Below, piece after piece: positions 8,662-18,200 of a DNA stretch of 64,000 bases. The stretch is taken from contig NZ_KZ819081.1 of the NCBI RefSeq assembly GCF_003115855.1, positions 110,718-174,717 on the forward strand, read 5' to 3'. Numbering within the stretch: the first letter of the stretch is position 1; the number at the start of each line of letters is the position of its first letter. The notes below the pieces were generated by a model. That model ran no database searches. It was not told the origin of the DNA and worked only from the letters and a program-made list of their open reading frames with translations. The position numbers and the translations under genes were made by a program. The DNA is from Brenneria corticis (GTDB lineage Bacteria; Pseudomonadota; Gammaproteobacteria; Enterobacterales; Enterobacteriaceae).

Positions 8662-11229
8662 ATGAATAAACTTACGTCCTACCATCCATTCAGGCTGGCG
8701 CGCTGGCATGCGCGTACGGCCCCGGCCGGCATTCGCATCGGCTCTCCGCTATCGTCGGCCGCCGCGCTGCTGATCGTTTTGTGCGGCCACCACGCCAACG
8801 CCGCCGAGAGCGCGGCGGACCAGGAAGCGGCGCAGACGGAAACGTCGCCGGCCGGGGTCCAGGCGCGGGAGGAAGCCCGGCCGCCGGAAGTTGAAGATAA
8901 AATTCTGGTCACCGCGCCGCTCAACCCGCAGCAGGAAGCCGCCACCGGCTACAGCGTCAGGCGTTCCAGCAGCGCCACCAAGCTCGATCTGGAGCTAAAG
9001 CGCACGCCGCAGACGGTGTCGGTGATTACCGAGAAGCAGATTAAGGAACAGAATCTGACCGATATCCATTCGGTGCTCAACGCCGCGCCGGGGATAACGG
9101 TGATGCAGTACGGCGTCACCGGCGCCGGCAACACCTCGTACTATTCGCGCGGCTTCGCCATTCGCAACTTTCTGCTCGACGGCGTGCTCACCAGCGTCGC
9201 GCCCTCGGGGGGCATCATGACGCGCGGTCTGAACGGCAACAACCGCTTCTTCGCGATGGACAGCGCCATCTATGAGCGCATCGACGTGATCCGCGGCTCC
9301 ACCGGGCTGGTTTCCGGCAACGGCGACCCCGGCGCCACCCTGAACCTGGTGCGCAAGAAACCGACGGTGGCGCCGCAGTTCAACGCCGGCGTCGGCTACG
9401 GCTCGTGGAACCGCAAGCGCGCCGAGGTGGATTTTTCCACCACCCTTAACGAATCGGCCGGCCTGCGCTGGCGCATGGTCGGCGTGGCGCAGGACGGCGA
9501 CCACTGGATGGACCGCGTCGGTAAGAAGGACTACACCCTGTACAACGTGCTGGAGCTGCCGCTGGGGAACGATACGCTGCTGCGCGGCGGCCTGGTCTAC
9601 GGCTACCAAAAGATCGACGATGCCAGCCCGGTTACGGCGTCGAGGACGGGGGTCAATTTAGATGGTCTCGATCCCATACCCAAGTTTCCCGGCGGGCGCA
9701 GCGCCAATAACGCCACCGACTGGACCTTCGCCAAAAACGAGAATATCAACGCCTTTCTCAACGCCGACCACTATCTGAACGATCAATGGACGCTAAATGT
9801 GGCCTACAACTACAACAAGTCCGATTTCCATACGGTTTACGGCTTTCTTGATGATTACAATAGAGGCGGAGCATATAAGGGAACCTACGACTATTTATTC
9901 GGGCAGTGGCAGCCGGAGGCGGAGCTGCACAATCTTGATGTCTCGCTTAACGGCAAGTTCGAGCTGCTGGGGCGAGAGGCTGAAATCGTGGCCGGCTTCT
10001 CCGGCTACCGCAATAAGGTCACCATGCCTTACTACGCTAATCAGTCCGGCATCGATTCGTACACCGGCTGCGGTAACACCTTGCGCTGGGTGTATTGCAC
10101 GCCGGAGGAATTCAACAACGGTGGATTACCTAAACCTGTCATTAGAAGGAATAGGCAGCCGTCCACCGATTACACCTATGACTACGAGAGTTGGAATATA
10201 CAGACCACGGAAAAGCAGTACGGCCTGAACCTGGCGGGGCGCTATAACCTGACCGACCGGCTGATGGCGATCGCCGGCGGCCGCTATAACCGCTGGGTAT
10301 CGGATCAGAAAACCCGCTACGGCGCTGATGGCGCCTGGCCGGGAAAGTTGGAAGAGCTCTATTCGCTTAAGCTGGACCAGAGCGGCTTCTCCTGGTTCGG
10401 CGGCCTGGTCTATGATCTGACCGACCAGTGGTCCGCCTATACCAGCTACGCGCGCACCCTCGACCCGCAGAGCGAGGCGGGGGCGATCGTCGGCTTCGAC
10501 GGCAACCCCATCGAAGAGCGGCAAAACGACACCTTCGAACTGGGCCTTAAGGGCAGCCTGTTCGGCGACAGGCTTAATACCCAGATCGCCTACTTCCATA
10601 CCAAACAGGACAATCTGCCTTATTACACCGACTACTATGGCTGCGCCTGGCATGGCGTGCCCAATTGCACTTATTCGGATTATAATCTGGAGCCGGTGTT
10701 CGCCGGTCCGGGCTTAAAAGTGCAGGGGGTGGAGCTGTCCGCCAGCGGCAGCGTTACGCCGCGCCTGCAAGTTAACGCCGCCTATACCTTTATGCATACC
10801 ACCTGGCCCGATCTGACAACTGCCAGCGCTTCTACCGGTGACGCGACGGGCCGATACGCCTCTATGGAGATGTATTACTGGCGCTACGGCACGCTGCCCA
10901 AACACCAGTTCAAGCTGTTCGCCAACTGGCAGGCCGCCGAGCGGCTGAATCTGGGCCTGGGGGTCAATTTTAAGGGCAAGGTCAAGCGATTCAGAAGCCG
11001 ATATCAGAAAGCGTACGCCGCAAAATATTACCCTGACGCCGACAGTTCCCCATACGACCTGGGCAGCTCCACCACCGTCGATCTAATGGCCCAGTACCGC
11101 ATTACCAACGCGCTAAGCGCGCGGCTTAACGTGCAGAATCTGTTCGATAAAACCTATTACGTAACGCCGCGCCGCGATATGTACGGCGCGCCGCGCAATG
11201 TAATGTTTACGCTGAATTATCAGTTCTAA
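8662..11229 (+). CDS. TonB-dependent siderophore receptor (FhuE/FpvA type)
   Basis: 855 residues. An extended signal sequence ends at HANA near residue 47. A plug domain follows with TPQTVSVITEKQIKEQNL, YYSRGFAIRNFLLDGV and ERIDVIRGSTGLVSGNGDPG. The 22-strand barrel closes with NVQNLFDKTYY and the aromatic C-terminus MFTLNYQF. These are features of hydroxamate/catecholate siderophore receptors of the FhuE/FpvA group, not of heme receptors, because no FRAP/NPNL motif was seen. It would import a ferric siderophore across the outer membrane using TonB. It is followed by a type XI secretion pair, probably in one operon. Confidence 0.93.
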   Translation: MNKLTSYHPFRLARWHARTAPAGIRIGSPLSSAAALLIVLCGHHANAAESAADQEAAQTETSPAGVQAREEARPPEVEDKILVTAPLNPQQEAATGYSVRRSSSATKLDLELKRTPQTVSVITEKQIKEQNLTDIHSVLNAAPGITVMQYGVTGAGNTSYYSRGFAIRNFLLDGVLTSVAPSGGIMTRGLNGNNRFFAMDSAIYERIDVIRGSTGLVSGNGDPGATLNLVRKKPTVAPQFNAGVGYGSWNRKRAEVDFSTTLNESAGLRWRMVGVAQDGDHWMDRVGKKDYTLYNVLELPLGNDTLLRGGLVYGYQKIDDASPVTASRTGVNLDGLDPIPKFPGGRSANNATDWTFAKNENINAFLNADHYLNDQWTLNVAYNYNKSDFHTVYGFLDDYNRGGAYKGTYDYLFGQWQPEAELHNLDVSLNGKFELLGREAEIVAGFSGYRNKVTMPYYANQSGIDSYTGCGNTLRWVYCTPEEFNNGGLPKPVIRRNRQPSTDYTYDYESWNIQTTEKQYGLNLAGRYNLTDRLMAIAGGRYNRWVSDQKTRYGADGAWPGKLEELYSLKLDQSGFSWFGGLVYDLTDQWSAYTSYARTLDPQSEAGAIVGFDGNPIEERQNDTFELGLKGSLFGDRLNTQIAYFHTKQDNLPYYTDYYGCAWHGVPNCTYSDYNLEPVFAGPGLKVQGVELSASGSVTPRLQVNAAYTFMHTTWPDLTTASASTGDATGRYASMEMYYWRYGTLPKHQFKLFANWQAAERLNLGLGVNFKGKVKRFRSRYQKAYAAKYYPDADSSPYDLGSSTTVDLMAQYRITNALSARLNVQNLFDKTYYVTPRRDMYGAPRNVMFTLNYQF

Positions 11230-11313
11230 TCACCACCAAGGAGGTGCAACGGCAAATACCACTAACTCGATATTCAAAACTGTTAGTTAATTGATTTTTA
11301 AGAGGAATAAATC

Positions 11314-12159
11314 ATGAAAAAATCAGTCGCTGTAACCGTCTCCGGCCTGCTGGCCGGCTCCACGCTGCTGTTCAGCGCCGCCGTCAGCGGCGCCACGGCG
11401 GAATTCATCAATAACCCGGCGCTGGGTAATGCGGGGGCCGCGCCTTTTACCTTTACCGAGGCGGGCGGCTTTTACGGCACCTTTGAGTATAACGGCGTAA
11501 CCTACGGGGTAGGCGCCGCCGCCATCGATCTGAACGCCATTCCCGATAATTCGGATATCTATGTTGTCGGTAAATATGAAGATCCGAAGGGATCTTCTAT
11601 TCCGTACGACAACTCCGCTTTCCGTATCTATAAGCGCCAATATTCGGCGGTGATCGGCAATAACGCCATTCAGGCGATCCAGAACGGCGATAGCGACCGC
11701 GAGTTTGTGCGCGCGGTGGTCGGCCGGGCCACCACCGCCGCCGAGTTCGCGGCGCTGGGCGACCAGACGCTGACCTACTCCGGCGAGGTGTTTAACCATA
11801 TCGCCACCTCCAGCAACGGTTCGCTGACCTATACCATCGACACCGCCACCAGAACCGGCAGCGGTTCGTTTAGCGGGCTAACGGGCAATCAGCGGGACAT
11901 TGGCTCGTTCATACTGGACGGCACGCTGGAGACGGCGGCGCTGACCAACGTCAACGGCCAACCGCGCATCGTCGACGGCGGCGTCAGCCTGACCAGCAAC
12001 AATAGGGTGCTGAACGATCAACTGACCAACTACGATCCCAAATATGATCTGGGGGTCTACGGTCCCAACGCCGAGGAGATCGCCGGCCATATCCATGACC
12101 TGTCCGAGCCCGGCGAGCAGGATATCCTGGGCGGCATCGGCTTTTCCGCCGCGCGCTAA
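11314..12159 (+). CDS. secreted Slam-dependent cargo protein (hemophilin/TbpB-barrel-like)
   Basis: 281 residues with a type I signal peptide cut after ATA near residue 29 and no lipobox Cys, so the mature protein is soluble. The mature part is rich in beta strands and small polar residues. Its C-terminal half, with TGSGSFSGL, DGTLE and LGVYGPNAEEIAGHI, resembles the eight-stranded TbpB/fHbp-like barrel that type XI secretion proteins recognise. The next gene encodes such a protein, the usual cargo-translocon pairing. Known relatives bind heme (hemophilins), transferrin or factor H. Next to a siderophore receptor it may bind a ferric siderophore or heme at the surface; ligand unknown. AGAGGAA precedes the ATG. 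Confidence 0.72.
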   Translation: MKKSVAVTVSGLLAGSTLLFSAAVSGATAEFINNPALGNAGAAPFTFTEAGGFYGTFEYNGVTYGVGAAAIDLNAIPDNSDIYVVGKYEDPKGSSIPYDNSAFRIYKRQYSAVIGNNAIQAIQNGDSDREFVRAVVGRATTAAEFAALGDQTLTYSGEVFNHIATSSNGSLTYTIDTATRTGSGSFSGLTGNQRDIGSFILDGTLETAALTNVNGQPRIVDGGVSLTSNNRVLNDQLTNYDPKYDLGVYGPNAEEIAGHIHDLSEPGEQDILGGIGFSAAR

Positions 12160-12328
12160 TGGCCAGGGATTGGGGAGAACCAGCCGTTGATTATTGATGA
12201 GTGTACCTGCGCCGGAGCGCGGCGGCCGTCGCCGCATACCGTTCCGGCGCGTTGTTTTGCCTTTGCGGGCCGCGCGGCAGTCTGATTTCCCCGCGTCCGG
12301 CGCGCCCCACGCACCCGAGATCGCCGGT

Positions 12329-13813
12329 ATGCCGTATGCGCCATCCATCCTGAAGATTGTCATAACCACATTGCTGTTTCCGCTGCTGGCCGCCATCGGC
12401 GCCGCCCGTGGGCAGATGCCCGTCATTCCCGGCGAACAGCGCAGCTTTCCCGCGCCCGATATCGACCGGCAGTGGCAAAAAGAACAGAACGAGGCGCTGG
12501 AGCGCGCGCGGCGGCGTCGGGCGCCGCCCGGCGAACGCCCGGCCGCGCCGGTATTGAACGATGCCGCGGTGGCGGCCAATAGCGCGGTGGCGGAGCTGAT
12601 TCTGGAGACGGCGCTGCAATATCAGGACTGGGACACTATCGAACGGGTGCTGCCGCTGTACGCCGGCCATCCGCGCCACGACCGGCAGCTTTATCGCTTC
12701 GTCAAAGGGGCGATGCTCCGGGCGCGCTGGCGGCTCGGGCCGGCCATCGACCTGTATCGCCAAATGCTCGACGCCGACCCGACGCTGAACAATGTGCGCT
12801 TCGACCTGGCGGTAATGCAGTTCGAGAACAAATCCTATCGCCAGGCGAAACGGCAATTTTTGCTGCTGGCCGATAACCCGCGGGAGCCGCTGTTCCGCGA
12901 GCTGTCGCTAAACTACCTGAAACGGATTGCCGAACGCGACAGGCCGTCGCTCAACCTTACCGCCGATCTGCTGCACACCGACAACTACAATCAGGGCAGC
13001 GACGTGGAATACATCTATCTATGGGGCCTGCCGTTCAGGAACAACAACCGCCGGCAGAGCAGTTCCGGCCAGTCCCTGTCCGTGACGCTGGAGCAGGACG
13101 TCAACCTTGCCGGCAATCATTTTCTGGGCTATTCGGCCTATTTCAACGCGCTTAATTACGCCAGAGACAACCATTACGACGAAAGAACGGCGTTGCTGGG
13201 GCTGGACTACCAGTACCAGAGCCTGCGCGATACCTTTTCCGTCGGGCCGGTTTACACCTACCGGCGGCTGGGGGGCGAGAGTTATGCCAGGGACGTCGGG
13301 CTGAGCGCCAGTTACGGCCGCTGGCTGACGCCCCGCTGGCAGGCCGCGCTGGGGTATCGTCTTATGGACCGGCGCTACTACCGGCAATCCGTCGGCGAGC
13401 TGTACGACGGCAATATCGCCATTCACAGCCTGAATCTGATGCGCCCCGTTTCGAACCGCTTCCTGCTCTACGGCGGGGTATTCCACGAGCGCGAGAAGCT
13501 GGGCGCCGCCGATGTCTCTTCCCGGCAGAACGGCGTCAACGGCGGCTTTACCTATATCGCGCAGAGCGGCCTGGACGTCAGAATGCAGCTAAGATACGGG
13601 CGCAAGCGCTTTGACGAGGAGAACGCCTTTTTCGGCGTCCGGCGCCGCGACGCCGTCACCCGCCTTGCGCTGCGGTTGCAGTACCGGCCCTGGACTTTTC
13701 AGGGCATTACGCCGCGGCTGGTTTATCAGCGTGAAAAAACCACCAGCAATATTCCGGCGTTTTATGGCAAATCCTCCAATCAGCTGATGCTCTCCTTCAG
13801 CAAGGAGTTTTGA
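12329..13813 (+). CDS. Slam-type outer-membrane translocon (type XI secretion)
   Basis: 494 residues from the ATG at 12329, chosen because it gives a signal peptide (ILKIVITTLLFPLLAAIGAA). Upstream starts at 12194/12197 give a basic, non-signal extension. Residues ~85-215 look like TPR helices (LYRQMLDADPTLNNVRFDLA, YRQAKRQFLLLADN). The remaining ~280 residues are an amphipathic barrel ending in the Slam-like tail TPRLVYQREKTTSN and terminal LMLSFSKEF. This is the layout of surface lipoprotein assembly modulators (DUF560). Slam proteins move lipoproteins or soluble hemophores across the outer membrane; the cargo is most likely the protein just upstream. Confidence 0.82.
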   Translation: MPYAPSILKIVITTLLFPLLAAIGAARGQMPVIPGEQRSFPAPDIDRQWQKEQNEALERARRRRAPPGERPAAPVLNDAAVAANSAVAELILETALQYQDWDTIERVLPLYAGHPRHDRQLYRFVKGAMLRARWRLGPAIDLYRQMLDADPTLNNVRFDLAVMQFENKSYRQAKRQFLLLADNPREPLFRELSLNYLKRIAERDRPSLNLTADLLHTDNYNQGSDVEYIYLWGLPFRNNNRRQSSSGQSLSVTLEQDVNLAGNHFLGYSAYFNALNYARDNHYDERTALLGLDYQYQSLRDTFSVGPVYTYRRLGGESYARDVGLSASYGRWLTPRWQAALGYRLMDRRYYRQSVGELYDGNIAIHSLNLMRPVSNRFLLYGGVFHEREKLGAADVSSRQNGVNGGFTYIAQSGLDVRMQLRYGRKRFDEENAFFGVRRRDAVTRLALRLQYRPWTFQGITPRLVYQREKTTSNIPAFYGKSSNQLMLSFSKEF

Positions 13814-13830
13814 CGCGGCTCCGCCTGCGC

Positions 13831-13865
13831 CGCTTAATGATAATAAGTGCTATTATCATTAAGCG
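13831..13865. promoter_or_regulatory. perfect 15-bp palindrome, strong Fur operator
   Basis: CGCTTAATGATAATA and its exact reverse complement flank the five-base loop AGTGC. The arms contain the AATGATAATA / TATTATCATT core of Fur operators. It lies 58 bases before the condensation-protein gene and 18 bases after the Slam gene. It could act both as an iron-responsive operator and as a hairpin in RNA from either side. Confidence 0.75.
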
Positions 13866-13922
13866 CGGCGTTTTGCGCGGCGCGCGAGGTTAATCTGGTT
13901 TGCAACGCGACAAGGTACGGAT

Positions 13923-15275
13923 ATGTCAGCAACAGAACCGAATAGCGGGTGGATGCCCCTGACGCCGGCACAGCTGGATTTTTGGCAGGAGTTTTGCCTT
14001 TATCCCGATCAACCGATCTCCACGGTGGCGCACTATATCGATATCCGGGGCGAGGTGGATCAGCAGGCCCTGGCCCAGGCCATTACGCTGACCATCGGGG
14101 AAACCGAGGCGTTCGCGCTGCGCTTTGCCATTGCGCGGCGACGGCAGCCGCTACAGCGCTGCGATCCGGCCGCGGCGCCCCCGCTGCGGCGCATTGACGT
14201 GCGCCACTGTCCCGACCCCCGGCGGGAAGCGCTGTGCCTTATGCGCGCCGACGTTGAGCAGCCGCTGGATTTATTGCGCCAGCCGCTGGCGGCGAGCTGG
14301 CTGATAAGGGTGGGGGACGCGCGCTATTTCTGGTATATCCGGGCGCACCACATCGTTATCGACGGCTACGGCATGACGTTGATTGAACACCGCTGCGCCG
14401 GCCTGTATGCGCAGGGGATCGGCAAGGGCGGGGCCGGCGACGCCTTTTATCCGTTCGCCCGCTGTCTGGCGGAAGAGCGGGAGTACGGCGCCAGCCGGCG
14501 TTGCGCCGACGACCGCCGCTACTGGCGGGATTATCTGGCGGCGCCCGTCGAACTGCCGGTGCTGCATAAGGGCGGCGAAGACTACGGCGCCCCGTGCCGG
14601 CATTTCGCCTGCCGGCTATCGGCGCGTTTTAGCGGCGATTTGCAGCGCATGGCCGAGCGTTGCGATATCGGCTGGCCCGACCTGCTGCTCGCCCTTTCCG
14701 GCGCCTATCTGTTTGGCCATTTGCCGCGCCGGACCCTCGGGGATCGAGAGATCCTGCCGCTGTGGGTGCCGTTTATGAATCGCCGCAGCCCGGTTGCCGC
14801 CTACGTGCCGGCTTTGCTGGTCAATATCCTGCCGCTGTTTATCCGCGCCGCGGCGGATGAAAACCTGCTGGATTTCCTGCGGCGCACGGCGCGGGAGCTG
14901 CATGTGCAGCGTGCGCACGGGCGATATCGCATTGAGCGGATCGCCGCCGATCGGCAACTGCCGGCGGATTCCCGCTATTTCTTCTCCCCGCTGGTCAACG
15001 TGCTGCCTTTTGATCCGCCCTGCTTCGCGGGGTGCCGCAGCGGCCGGCATGTGCTCGCCAGCGGTCCCGGCGACGGTTTCAACATCACCTGGCGCGGGCA
15101 TATGGACGCGCGCCGGCTGTGGGTGGAGGTTGACGCCGATCCGGCGCTGTTGCGGCAGGATGAATTTATCCGGCATCGGCAAACGCTGCCGGACTTTATG
15201 CGGCGCGCGGTGCGGGAGGGGGCGCTGACCCGGCGGCTTGGGGCGCTGTTTAATCCGCCGGACCCGGCGCGTTAG
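13923..15275 (+). CDS. stand-alone NRPS condensation protein (VibH-like)
   Basis: 450 residues, the length of a single condensation domain, with no carrier or adenylation domain. It starts with the C1-like core LTPAQLDFWQEF and has an intact catalytic motif HHIVIDG at residues 142-148. The N-terminus (VAHYIDIRGEVDQQAL) resembles the condensation domain of EntF. Free condensation proteins of this size, as VibH in vibriobactin synthesis, join dihydroxybenzoyl loaded on an aryl carrier to a free polyamine. By analogy this one probably acylates a soluble amine. It ends two bases from the convergent Cy-Cy-A synthetase. A perfect Fur palindrome precedes it. Confidence 0.82.
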   Translation: MSATEPNSGWMPLTPAQLDFWQEFCLYPDQPISTVAHYIDIRGEVDQQALAQAITLTIGETEAFALRFAIARRRQPLQRCDPAAAPPLRRIDVRHCPDPRREALCLMRADVEQPLDLLRQPLAASWLIRVGDARYFWYIRAHHIVIDGYGMTLIEHRCAGLYAQGIGKGGAGDAFYPFARCLAEEREYGASRRCADDRRYWRDYLAAPVELPVLHKGGEDYGAPCRHFACRLSARFSGDLQRMAERCDIGWPDLLLALSGAYLFGHLPRRTLGDREILPLWVPFMNRRSPVAAYVPALLVNILPLFIRAAADENLLDFLRRTARELHVQRAHGRYRIERIAADRQLPADSRYFFSPLVNVLPFDPPCFAGCRSGRHVLASGPGDGFNITWRGHMDARRLWVEVDADPALLRQDEFIRHRQTLPDFMRRAVREGALTRRLGALFNPPDPAR

Positions 15276-15277
15276 CC

Positions 15278-18200
15278 TCAGGCCCGGCCCGCGGCGGTAG
15301 ACGCGCTGACGGGGGTCGGCGCTGCGGCGCTGAAGCTCAGCCGGATGCGGCGGCGGTCCGTTTTGCCGTTGGCGGATAACGGCAGCGCCTCGGCGTGAAC
15401 CATGCGGGTCGGCACATGGGTGTCCGGCAGATAGCGGCCGACGAACGCCCTTAGCTCGGCGATGGGGATCTCTGCTCCGTGGCGCGAGGTATACATCGCC
15501 CCCAGGGCGATCTCGCCCGTTTCCCCCGCCGCATAGTCCACCACCGCCGCCGCGTCGATCGCCGGGTGTTTAGCCAGCGCCGCCTCTATTTCCGGCAGCG
15601 AAACCCGCACCCCGCGCACCTTGACATAGCCGTCGACGCGGCCGGCGAAGATAATATCGCCGTCTTGACGATAATAGCCGCGATCGCCGGTGCGGAAGGC
15701 GCGCAGCGGTTTTCCCTGCGCATCCTTCAGGGTAACGAAATCGTGCTGCTTAAGTACGCCGTTCTCCAGATAGCCGAGCGCCAGATTCACCCCCGCCGTG
15801 TAGATGCGGCCGACGACGTAGGCCGGGCAATGTTCGCCGGTATCGTGACAGATAAAATAGCGGTTTGCCGGCAGCGGCCTGCCGTAGGGGACGACGTCGC
15901 TATCGTCGGCGGTGATTTCGTGCCAGATACTCCAGATGGTGGTTTCCGTCGGCCCGCCCAGTGAAAACAGCCGCGCGGCGGCAAGGCGCTCCCTGAGCAC
16001 GCGCACGGTGGCCGGTTTGATGTAATCGCCGCCCTGGGCGATCAGCCGCAGGGAGCTTAGCTGTTCTCCCTGGGTACAGGAAAGCAGCATCTCAAGTATG
16101 GCCGGGACCGAGCACCACAGGGAGACGCGGTGGCGTTCAATCAGCCGGTTCCAGGCTATCGCGTCCTTTTCCTCATCGGGGGCGGGCATCACCAGCGTGG
16201 CGCCGGCGCACAGCGAGCCGAACAGATCGAAGAGGGACATATCATGGTGCGGCGGCGTAACGGAGATAAACACGTCCTGTCGCCCGACGTTCCACCTCGC
16301 CAGCGTCTGCCCGATGGTGTTGTCGGTGGCCCGGTAGCTGAGCACCACGCACTTGGGGTTGCCGGTGGTGCCGGAGGTGTAGAGATAATAGGCCGGATCG
16401 TCGCTGTGGCTCCGTTCGGATAGCTCCGCCCGCGGCGGGACGGGTTCCTCCTGCGCGACGGGAGATAGCAGCGTCTCCGGCGAGACGGCGGCGATTTCCC
16501 CGACGCGGACGTCGCCCACCACCAGATCGGGGCGGCAGTTGGTCAGCAGATAGGCCATACGCTGCGGCGGCGAGCCGGTATCAACCGGCAGCCAGACGAT
16601 CCCCTGTAACGCGCAGGCGAGGGCGATGGTCAGGTGCTGCGGCGAACGGGGCAGGGCAATGGCCGCCACCTTGCCGGGCGTCATGCCCCGGCGCCGCAGG
16701 TTCGCCATCGCCGTTGCCACCGACCGCCCCAGCTCGGCATAGGAAATCGTCCGGTCGCCGCAGCGCACGGCCGCTTTATCCGGGGGAGAGTCGAAGAGAT
16801 GAGCGGCGATACGGGCGAGAAAACCGCTGCCGATAAAATCGCGCTCGTCGCCGTTGCGGCGGTAGTGGCGATAATCGATAAAGCGGCCCGGCGGCGGGTC
16901 CGGCTCCGCCCGGTCGCCCAGCAGCGCGATCCTGCGGGCCATCGCCCGGAGCATGTCCCGCACCACCGCCCGATCCAGCGCCTGTTCGGCATAATCCACC
17001 GCCAGCAGCAGATCCCGATGCCGATCCCGCAACAGCCTGATATCCATCGCCACCTGCGGGGTCTGCGTCAGCCCGGCGTGAAAACGCATCGGCGCGTCGG
17101 CGGGCGGCGTTTCCCACCCCAGGCCGTTGGTGAGGATCACCGGCAGCGCCGGGCTTTGCGCATGCCGTTGCAGCAGCAAGCGGGTCAGGTCGACCCCGGA
17201 AAACGTCAGGTGGTGCAGCGCGGCCAGAATATCCTGTTGACAACGGCGGGCGGCGGCGAAAAAGTCCTCAGGCTCCCGGGCGAAGCGCAGCGCCACAAAG
17301 GTGGAGGCGTTGCCCAGCCGCCCGTCCGTTGCCGGAAAGGCCACCGGCACGCCCACCGCCAAGGCGTCGTCCCGGTTCCAGAGCGATAGCGTATCCAGAA
17401 TGGCGGCCGACAGGATGGCGTTCTGAAACAGGCCGTGACGCGCCCCGAGGGCGGAGATTTTCTTCAGCAGGCGGCGCGGCAGCGTAACGCTTTCCCGGCG
17501 CCAGCCCGACGAGGGAATGGACGCCAGCGGCCGTTTCCAGGGCAAGGCGGGCGGCGGCGGGAAGTCCCGCAGCTTTTCGCGCCAGTAGCCTTCGTCATCC
17601 CGCCGCTCTCCGGCCGGGATCGGCGCCCGGCCGTGGTCCGCCTGCGCCGTTCGCGCCGCGGCGAACAGCTGCGCCAGGATGGCTGAAATCGACGCCCCGT
17701 CCGCGATCAGGGCGTCGAAGCTGGTGAACGCCAGGGTAGTGAAATCCTCGCCTTCGCGCCCGTCGCCCTGCGCCAGTTCGATAATCCAGATATGCCAGGG
17801 CGCGAGCGCGAGGTCGTTGAGGACGTGGGAACAGGCGCGCCGCATCGCGTCCGCCCGCCGCAGGGCGTCGGCGCGGGGCAGGGCGCGCAGATCGATTTCA
17901 TCCAGATTGACGACGACGTCGGGGGTTACCTGCTGGCTCAGCGTATCGGGATCTATCCGGGTGCGCAGCGCCGGATGCCGACGCACCAGTTCGCTCAGTC
18001 GTTTGCGCAGGACGGCGCCGGGAAAATTCCCCCGGTACTCGCGGAAATCCTGCATGGCGACGCCGCCCAGCGGCCACTGCTCGCTTCTGCCCACCAGATA
18101 GGCCCGTTGCAGGGCGGTTAACGGCGTGCGCGCGATATTTTCCCGCGCCGGCCGGGGGAGCGCCTTTTCTTCGCCGCACAGCAGCTCAAGCGGCTGATGC

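Noticed and set aside
8662..11229. Heme receptor partner for a hemophilin
   Set aside because: No heme-receptor FRAP/NPNL motif was seen; plug and C-terminus follow siderophore receptors.
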